Assembly (NCBI RefSeq): GCF_042788235.1
Contig: NZ_JBHZOL010000071.1
Location: 1 to 64,000 of the forward strand
DNA from: Sphaerothrix epifaneia
GTDB lineage: Bacteria > Cyanobacteriota > Cyanobacteriia > Phormidesmidales > Phormidesmidaceae
Reading direction: 5' to 3'
DNA: 64,000 nucleotides
In this document: positions 54,151 through 59,994 of the stretch, one piece after another
How the letters are laid out: every line of letters begins with the position of its first letter
Numbering within the stretch: the first letter of the stretch is position 1
Notes under the pieces: generated by a model
Told to the model about the DNA's origin: nothing
Databases searched by the model: none
What the model saw: only the letters and a program-made list of their open reading frames with translations
Program-made: the position numbers and the translations under genes

Positions 54151-54573
54151 ATGCGCTTTAAAAAACAACGCCTCGGCTCTCAAATTCCGGAAGTTAACCT
54201 CATCCCCATGATGGACGTTTTGATGACCGTCTTAACGTTTTTCATCATTATTTCGATGACGCTAACAGGGCAGCAAATCATCAACGTGCAGCTCCCCGAA
54301 TCCCTCAGCCAAGGGCCAGAAGCCGCCAAGCTACCCTCTGAAGCCAGCAAACCGCTTGTGGTTGGCCTCAGCCAAGACAATCAAATTATTCTAGACAACG
54401 AAGCCGTTAATTTAACCCAGCTAGCCCAACAGGTACGCGCTTATGGAGCGGAAAATCCAGAAGGTCAAATTGTCTTAAAAGCTGACAAAACTTTACCCTA
54501 CAGCCAAGTCGCAAAACTCTTAAACGACATTCGAGACATGGGGGCTAATCGAGTTTCTTTAGCAGTTGAATAA
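54151..54573 (+). CDS. exbD: ExbD/TolR family protein, with conserved Asp
   Basis: This 140-residue protein has the same layout as the preceding ExbD, with the helix NLIPMMDVLMTVLTFFIIIS and the proton-carrying Asp present in MMDVLM. The periplasmic domain has QGPEAAKLPSEASKPLVVGL and ends MGANRVSLAVE. It probably forms the active member of an ExbD pair with the upstream gene. No TonB or receptor gene is in the window. Confidence 0.9.
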   Translation: MRFKKQRLGSQIPEVNLIPMMDVLMTVLTFFIIISMTLTGQQIINVQLPESLSQGPEAAKLPSEASKPLVVGLSQDNQIILDNEAVNLTQLAQQVRAYGAENPEGQIVLKADKTLPYSQVAKLLNDIRDMGANRVSLAVE

Positions 54574-54630
54574 ATTCTCAAACTGGATTTTGCTTGCAGA
54601 CGGAGGCTAGCAGTCAATATTGAGAATTTG

Positions 54631-54721
54631 GGCATTGCTGAATAGCGGTATGATTTTTCGGATTTTTGGCTGAACTTTCAAAGGATTCAGCGTTCAATTC
54701 ATACTTTGAATCAGCAACACC
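54631..54721. mobile_element. R3 MITE-like element with 8-bp direct repeat
   Basis: A 91-base non-coding element with imperfect inverted ends (GGCATTGCTGAATAGCGGTA left; the right end reads as GGTGTTGCTGATTCAAAGTA on the other strand). It is flanked on both sides by an exact AGAATTTG (54623-54630 and 54722-54729), a likely 8-base target duplication. The ends resemble those of insertion sequences common in cyanobacteria; no transposase gene is here. Confidence 0.75.
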
Positions 54722-54775
54722 AGAATTTGCTATAACCGTTTGGCTGTAGGTTTAAGCTATTGTGGGTAGCCTTTT

Positions 54776-54840
54776 GTATAGCTATTGTCACCAGCCTTGA
54801 GACACTTCAGTGGCTTGTGGCCTTCTGTCTTTAGCTATAT
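54776..54840 (+). repeat. R1 dispersed repeat, copy B
   Basis: A short degenerate R1 copy in the same spacer as R3. Landmarks are TATAGCTATTGTCACC, CTTGAGACACTTCAGTGGCT and CCTTCTGTCTTTAGCTATA. Confidence 0.6.
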
Positions 54841-54945
54841 AAGCCCTGCTGTCAGCTAGTATGCCTATCTCGCTTAAACGCGTGAGGGTGACAAAGCAAA
54901 ATACACGCGATAAAGATCACTGCAACAAGGATGGGTTAAACCTAC

Positions 54946-55608
54946 ATGCGTCTGAAACGAGCTTTAGCTTTAGGGGGATTGGGCAGTTTTTTAGTCGGTT
55001 CTGGGGTTTTGACAGGCTGTAATTCTTTGAGTTCGCAGGTGCCGACGCTCCCAACTAGCTCTATACATCATCCAGCGGTCGATCACGCTATGACGATGGA
55101 CTTAGGCCCTAAGGATGCTGATTTTGACCTGCGATTTATTGACGGCATGATTTTGCACCATCAAGGGGCGATCGCCATGGCAGAAGCCGCTTTGCAAAAC
55201 TCCCAACGCGACCAGGTTAAGCAGCTAGCACAAGCGATCATTGCTGCTCAACAAAGCGAAATCAGCCAGCTACAGCAATGGCGACAAGCTTGGTATCCTA
55301 ACGCCGGGTCTGAGCCAGTAATGTACCATGCCCAAATGGGGCACACGATGGCAATGACGCCCGAAATGCAAGTTGCGATGCGAATGGATGGCGGCTTGGG
55401 CGAGGCAGATGCTGACTTTGATCTACGCTTTATTGATGGCATGATTCCTCACCATGAGGGAGCCTTAGCTATGGCTAAGCAGGTAATAGAAAATAGCGAT
55501 CGCCCTGAACTAAAAGCACTAGCCCAGGCTATCCTTGCCACTCAGCAGTCAGAAATTGACCAGATGAACCAATGGCGACAAGACTGGTACGGCCAGCCAG
55601 CTAGTTAA
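54946..55608 (+). CDS. Lipoprotein with two DUF305 domains
   Basis: A 220-residue lipoprotein; the lipobox VLTGC places the lipid Cys at 25. Two DUF305 domains are tandem duplicates: FIDGMILHHQGAIAMAEAAL then FIDGMIPHHEGALAMAKQVI, each ending with QQSEI.Q..QWRQ.WY. The HH and Met residues are the metal sites, often copper, of this ferritin-like family. It is probably periplasmic. A metal-binding role is inferred from the family. Confidence 0.88.
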   Translation: MRLKRALALGGLGSFLVGSGVLTGCNSLSSQVPTLPTSSIHHPAVDHAMTMDLGPKDADFDLRFIDGMILHHQGAIAMAEAALQNSQRDQVKQLAQAIIAAQQSEISQLQQWRQAWYPNAGSEPVMYHAQMGHTMAMTPEMQVAMRMDGGLGEADADFDLRFIDGMIPHHEGALAMAKQVIENSDRPELKALAQAILATQQSEIDQMNQWRQDWYGQPAS

Positions 55609-55611
55609 CCT

Positions 55612-55692
55612 ATCGCTGTAGCCACAGGCGTTGAGCCACTTAAATAGCTGCAACCCGCTGGCAGATGGGCTTTTCTGCTGCCCTTAGCCTTC
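55612..55692 (+). repeat. R1 dispersed repeat, copy G
   Basis: A degenerate R1 copy just after the DUF305 stop. Landmarks are TGTAGCCACAGGCGTTGAGC, CACTTAAATAGCTGCAA and CTTTTCTGCTGCCCTTAGCC. Confidence 0.55.
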
Positions 55693-55778
55693 TTGGGCAA
55701 TCGCTTAGCCCTAGCAGCTACCCCGCTGGCGATGACCCCAGCAAACCTTCAATTTGCCTATCGATAAACCGCTTAACC

Positions 55779-55825
55779 ACGGCTGACATCTACCCCAGAT
55801 CCGCGAGGGGCTTGATGTCAGCCGT
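55779..55825. terminator. Long hairpin between DUF305 and cax genes
   Basis: ACGGCTGACATC at 55779-55790 pairs perfectly with GATGTCAGCCGT at 55814-55825, with a further CCCC/GGGG pair in the loop. It lies ten bases after the cax stop on the minus strand. There is no T-run, so it may protect the mRNA 3' end or terminate transcription with help. Confidence 0.6.
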
Positions 55826-55834
55826 AACTGTTAG

Positions 55835-56944
55835 TTAGCCAATTCCCGACACAACGGGATGAAAATAAAAGGCCAAACTTAGCACCGCATAGGCAGCGAG
55901 TAACAACGTGCCTTCCAGCCAGTTTGAGCGGCCATCTGAGCTAATAGAATTGGCAATTAGTACCGCAACGGCCACAGCAACTAACTCAAAAGGATTAAAG
56001 CTCAGGTTCATAGGTTGACCCATAAAGTAGCCCGCAATTACCAGCACTGGTGCCACAAACAGGGCAATTTGCAAGCTCGAACCCACAGCAACCGATACCG
56101 ACAGATCCATTTTGTCTTTGATCGCTACGGTTACGGCTGTAGCATGTTCGGCGGCGTTACCAATAATCGGCAGCAAAATCACGCCTGTAAACAAGTTAGT
56201 TAACCCTAGCTGAGCGGTTGCTACTTCTAAGGCGTCTACCAACAGCTCTGACTCTAAAGCAACCAGCAACGTCGCCCCCAGCAAAACGGCTATCCACAGC
56301 TTCAAGTTGGGTTTGTGTTCATGCTCGGCGGTTGTTTCAGCCGTTTCAGGTAGCTCGGCTGCTTCTAGACCCACATCGTAGAGATAGGCGTGGGTTTTCA
56401 TAGAAAACAACAGCGTCAGAGCGTAAACCACAATCAAAACGCCAGCCACCGTCAACGACAAGGTTTGCTCTACAGGCATATCAATGCCCTCAGAGGTATA
56501 GTCCACCGCCGTGGGCAATAAAAGGGCAATGACGGCCAGATTCATAGAAGAGGCGTTGACTCGAGCCACGACGGGCTGAAATTCTTGCTCTTTGCGGTTG
56601 AGTCCACCAAGCAGCATCGACAGCCCCATGACCAGTAGCAAATTACCAATAATCGATCCGGTAATGCTGGCTTTAACGACGTTGACCAGCCCTTCATTCA
56701 GCGCGATCAACGCAATGATCAGCTCAGTAGCATTGCCAAAGGTAGCATTTAGTAGCCCGCCCCAAGATGGCCCTAAAACTACAGCAATCTCTTCAGTCGC
56801 TGTCCCCATCCAACCTGCCAGCGGGATAATGGCGATCGCCGCTGTGACAAAAACCGTCAGTTCGCCCCACTCTAAAACATGGGCGACCATAGAAATTGGT
56901 ACAAAAACTAAAAGCCCAATAAAGATTATGTTTTTGACACTCAT
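55835..56944 (-). CDS. cax: Calcium/proton exchanger
   Basis: This 369-residue CaCA-family antiporter has about eleven helices and the two internal alpha repeats GNATELIIALIALNEGLV and GNAAEHATAVTVAIKDKMDLS, which form the ion site. An acidic loop (LEAAELPETAETTAEHEHK) separates the two halves. It exports cytosolic Ca2+ in exchange for protons, as the Synechocystis and plant CAX proteins do. The ATG has GGGAGT upstream. Confidence 0.93.
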   Translation of the reverse strand: MSVKNIIFIGLLVFVPISMVAHVLEWGELTVFVTAAIAIIPLAGWMGTATEEIAVVLGPSWGGLLNATFGNATELIIALIALNEGLVNVVKASITGSIIGNLLLVMGLSMLLGGLNRKEQEFQPVVARVNASSMNLAVIALLLPTAVDYTSEGIDMPVEQTLSLTVAGVLIVVYALTLLFSMKTHAYLYDVGLEAAELPETAETTAEHEHKPNLKLWIAVLLGATLLVALESELLVDALEVATAQLGLTNLFTGVILLPIIGNAAEHATAVTVAIKDKMDLSVSVAVGSSLQIALFVAPVLVIAGYFMGQPMNLSFNPFELVAVAVAVLIANSISSDGRSNWLEGTLLLAAYAVLSLAFYFHPVVSGIG

Positions 56945-57043
56945 TCAGGTGTTTACTCCCTAACAGGGGCGGATAGAAGAAAATCTGTCCCAACTATTGT
57001 TCAGTCAGACGGCTGGAATAGCAAGCGTAATTAGGGGAGAGTC

Positions 57044-58039
57044 ATGAGAGGATTGTTGAGAATTTTGGCGATCGCAGTTGCCCTACCTGCTCTAGCGGTA
57101 GCGGCCTTTTTTCTGTGGGCTAGTGCTGGCAGCTACCCTAAAGATCGCTACGGCGAAGTTGTCCAATTCAGTAGTGCCGTTCCCCCAGACAAAGACACGC
57201 TCAGCGTCGTTTCTTACAACATTGGCTATCTCTCAGGGCTAACCAATAATGTCGCGGTTCGCCGCGATCGCGCTTTGTTTGACACTAACCAAAACACGGC
57301 TGTAGACGCCCTCGCTCCGATAGACGCTGACTTTGTGGCTTTACAAGAAGTCGATCTAGAGGCTAAACGATCCTACAACGTCAACCAGGTGGAAGCGATC
57401 GCCCAAGCCCTACAGTTTCGCTATGGAGCGATCGCCGTTAATTGGGACAAAAACTATGTGCCTTTTCCGACTTGGCCACCGTCGGCCCACTTTGGCCGCA
57501 TTCTGTCTGGGCAAGCTGTGCTGAGCCGCTACCCAGTTACAGATCAAGAACGCTTTGTGCTTGACAAAGTTGCCAGCAACCCAGCCTATTACAACGCCCT
57601 TTATCTCGATCGCTTGGCTCAAGTTGCTTTCATCAACGTCAATCAACAGCGGCTTGTGATCATCAACGTTCACCTAGAAGCTTTTGACACCGCTACTCGC
57701 CTCCAGCAAACCGACTATGTGCTAAATCTGGCTGAGCAATATGCTTCTACCAGCCCTGTGCTGCTGCTCGGCGATTTTAACAGCGCCCTTAACCGTCCAG
57801 AAGAAGGAGAAAAATCAATTCAGCGGATTTTACAAAGCGATCGCTTCCGATCTGCCTTTGAGCTAGCGGATCCGGCAAACCCAGCGATCGCCACCTTTCC
57901 TTCGGATCAACCCCAGTTCAAACTCGACTACATTTTTTATAATCCTGACAAAATAGAAGTCTTAGACGCTCGGGTGGTTAAGGAAGCCGCGCAAGCTTCA
58001 GATCACCTGCCAATTGCAGTGCAGTTCCGGCTGAGGTAG
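57044..58039 (+). CDS. Endonuclease/exonuclease/phosphatase-family hydrolase
   Basis: The protein (331 residues) has an N-terminal membrane anchor or signal (ILAIAVALPALAVAAFFLW) and a complete EEP fold: VVSYNIGYLSG, VALQEVDLE (metal Glu), IINVHLEAFD, LLGDFNSAL and the final SDHLPI with the catalytic His. The domain is probably on the periplasmic side. The substrate (nucleic acid, lipid or inositol phosphate) cannot be told. A strong AGGGGAGA site precedes the ATG. Confidence 0.85.
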   Translation: MRGLLRILAIAVALPALAVAAFFLWASAGSYPKDRYGEVVQFSSAVPPDKDTLSVVSYNIGYLSGLTNNVAVRRDRALFDTNQNTAVDALAPIDADFVALQEVDLEAKRSYNVNQVEAIAQALQFRYGAIAVNWDKNYVPFPTWPPSAHFGRILSGQAVLSRYPVTDQERFVLDKVASNPAYYNALYLDRLAQVAFINVNQQRLVIINVHLEAFDTATRLQQTDYVLNLAEQYASTSPVLLLGDFNSALNRPEEGEKSIQRILQSDRFRSAFELADPANPAIATFPSDQPQFKLDYIFYNPDKIEVLDARVVKEAAQASDHLPIAVQFRLR

Positions 58040-58077
58040 TGAGGGAGAGGGGGAGAGGGGGAGAGAATAGAAAAGAG
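58040..58077 (+). repeat. Purine-rich tract upstream of AAA gene
   Basis: Directly after the EEP stop codon there is a run of G and A with units such as GAGAGGGGGAGAGGGG. The pyrimidine tract at 59899-59994 on the far side of the two-gene module is its compositional mirror on the same strand. Confidence 0.6.
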
Positions 58078-58104
58078 TTTTGGGTTTTGAGATATTGATT
58101 AACT

Positions 58105-59199
58105 ATGCTCAAACGACTGGCACTTTATGGGTTTAAGTCTATTAAGGCAATGGAGCTTGAGCTACGTCCCCTCAATATCTTGATTGGAGCGAATGGGGCA
58201 GGCAAAAGCAATCTCATTTCGTTTTTTAAAATGCTCAATGAGATGATGGCCGGACGTTTTCAGCAATATGTTGGAGTATCGGGGCGGGCCACCTCTCTAT
58301 TGCACTTCGGCCCTAAAATAACGCCTCAAATAGAAGCAAAGCTGGAGTTTGAAGTTGAGAACAGATTGGATACGTATCAGGTACGCTTATTCCATGCGGC
58401 TGGGGATACGCTGATTTTTGCAGAGGAAACGCTGAGCTTTTTGCAAACAGGTTACATAGATCCTAGAACCAATCATTTAGGTGCAGGCCATGAAGAGTCT
58501 CGCCTTAGGCAAGCTGCTGCGGAAGAGATAGCGGCGGCTAAAACCCTCCAGTATTTGCTCAACCGCTGTCGGGTTTACCATTTTCATGACACATCCTCGA
58601 CAGCGGGCGTACGTCAGTCTAGCTATGCTGGCAATACGCGGTGGCTAATGCCAGATGCTGGAAATTTAGCGGCATTGTTACTCAGATTTCGAGAAGAAAA
58701 TCCTTTAAGTTATCAAAACATTGTTAGAACAATTCGCTTAATTACGCCGTTCTTTGACGATTTTGATCTAGCGGCTGATGCTTCTCATCAAGTGATTTTG
58801 AACTGGCGAGAAAAAGGGTCTGATCAAGTATTTGGGCCACATCAGTTTTCTGATGGCACTTTACGGGCTATTTGTTTAGTTACGCTGCTCTTACAGCCCC
58901 TAGATGAACTACCAGAGTTAATCATCGTTGATGAGCCAGAATTAGGACTGCACCCTTATGCGCTCAACGTTGTGGCGGCCTTATTTAGCAAAGCCTCTCA
59001 CTATACACAGATTCTCGTCAGCACTCAGTCAAGTACATTTCTAGACAGTTTCGATACTGAAGATGTAATTACGGTCAACCGTGAAGGGCAAGAATCACAG
59101 TTTAGGCGGCTCAATTCTGCAGAATTGGACGATTGGCTCGATGAGTATAGCTTGGGAGAAATTTGGGAGAAAAATGTCATTGGCGGAGGGCCTCATTAA
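58105..59199 (+). CDS. AAA family ATPase (OLD/RecF-like), paired with DUF4276
   Basis: This 364-residue ABC-type ATPase without a coiled-coil arm of the usual length belongs to the AAA_15/AAA_21 group. Walker A GANGAGKSN is at residues 28-36, the signature QFSDGTLRAI at 247-256, and Walker B LIIVDEPELGLHP with Asp276 and Glu277. The switch region STQSSTFLDSF has Gln308 at the site where relatives have His. It ends LGEIWEKNVIGGGP, a typical tail when paired with DUF4276. The stop is immediately followed by the DUF4276 ATG, so the pair is translationally linked. It probably forms a complex with that protein; a defence role is inference. Confidence 0.88.
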   Translation: MLKRLALYGFKSIKAMELELRPLNILIGANGAGKSNLISFFKMLNEMMAGRFQQYVGVSGRATSLLHFGPKITPQIEAKLEFEVENRLDTYQVRLFHAAGDTLIFAEETLSFLQTGYIDPRTNHLGAGHEESRLRQAAAEEIAAAKTLQYLLNRCRVYHFHDTSSTAGVRQSSYAGNTRWLMPDAGNLAALLLRFREENPLSYQNIVRTIRLITPFFDDFDLAADASHQVILNWREKGSDQVFGPHQFSDGTLRAICLVTLLLQPLDELPELIIVDEPELGLHPYALNVVAALFSKASHYTQILVSTQSSTFLDSFDTEDVITVNREGQESQFRRLNSAELDDWLDEYSLGEIWEKNVIGGGPH

Positions 59200-59895
59200 A
59201 TGGTGAGGCTCTACTTGTTCGCCGAAGGCCAAACCGAACAGACCTTTGCTGACACCTTAATAAAGCCTCACTTAGCTCAACATCATCGTGTATTTATGAA
59301 TCCTCCTCAGCTAATTGCTCACGCAAGGAAGAAGGGCAAAGCCCACCGGGGCGGTGGACGCAACTACATTCCCATGAGAAATGATATTCTGCGGCGGCTT
59401 AAGCAAGATAGCAATCCCGATGCATTTTTCACTACGATGATTGATTTATACGCTATTCATAGCGATTTTCCAGGATTAGCCGCGTCTGAGCGTTTGCGTC
59501 AAGATCCTGCCAAAAGAGTCGAATTTCTGGAGAAATGCTTCGCAGAAGATGTTGAGGACGATCGCTTTATTCCCTACATTCAGCTCCACGAATACGAAGC
59601 CTACCTTTTCGCTGATCCAACTTGTTTTGAGTACGCTGACTACCTGCCTACAAACAAGATTACAGCCTTGAAAGCGATCGCTGAGCAATACGAAACCCCC
59701 GAACTCATCAACGACGGCAAAGAAACAGCACCCAGTAAACGTATCCTGGCCCACTTCCCAACCTACAAAAAGGTCAGCGACGGAACACAATTGGCTGAAA
59801 TCATTGGTCTACAGACAATTCGAGAGAAGTGCCCCCACTTTAATACCTGGCTACACAAGCTACAATCCCTAAGCAAAGATTCATCCAAGCAATAG
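59200..59895 (+). CDS. DUF4276-family protein, possible TOPRIM-like nuclease
   Basis: A 231-residue soluble protein of the DUF4276 family. Candidate TOPRIM-like acidic residues are Glu9 in LFAEGQTE, Asp82 and Asp89 in MIDLYAIHSDFPG, and Glu131/Glu133 in LHEYEAYLFAD. It is directly downstream of the AAA ATPase with no gap. Relatives of this general arrangement (ATPase plus TOPRIM-type protein, such as PARIS, AbiL/RloB and OLD/Gabija) act against phages. That this pair does so is not shown. Confidence 0.82.
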   Translation: MVRLYLFAEGQTEQTFADTLIKPHLAQHHRVFMNPPQLIAHARKKGKAHRGGGRNYIPMRNDILRRLKQDSNPDAFFTTMIDLYAIHSDFPGLAASERLRQDPAKRVEFLEKCFAEDVEDDRFIPYIQLHEYEAYLFADPTCFEYADYLPTNKITALKAIAEQYETPELINDGKETAPSKRILAHFPTYKKVSDGTQLAEIIGLQTIREKCPHFNTWLHKLQSLSKDSSKQ

Positions 59896-59898
59896 CCT

Positions 59899-59994
59899 AC
59901 TTCCCTGCTCTCCCCCCTCCCCGCGTCTCCCTATCTCCCCACCCCATCTCTCCCTCTCCCCATCTCCCCATCTCCCCCTCCCCGCGTCTCCCCC
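59899..59994. repeat. Pyrimidine-rich tract with direct repeats
   Basis: About 95 bases of almost pure C and T between the DUF4276 stop and the next ATG. CCCCCTCCCCGCGTCTCCC occurs twice (59913-59931 and 59974-59992), with CATCTCCC units between. The other strand has several G-runs and could form a G-quadruplex. Similar low-complexity spacers are common in cyanobacteria. Confidence 0.75.
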
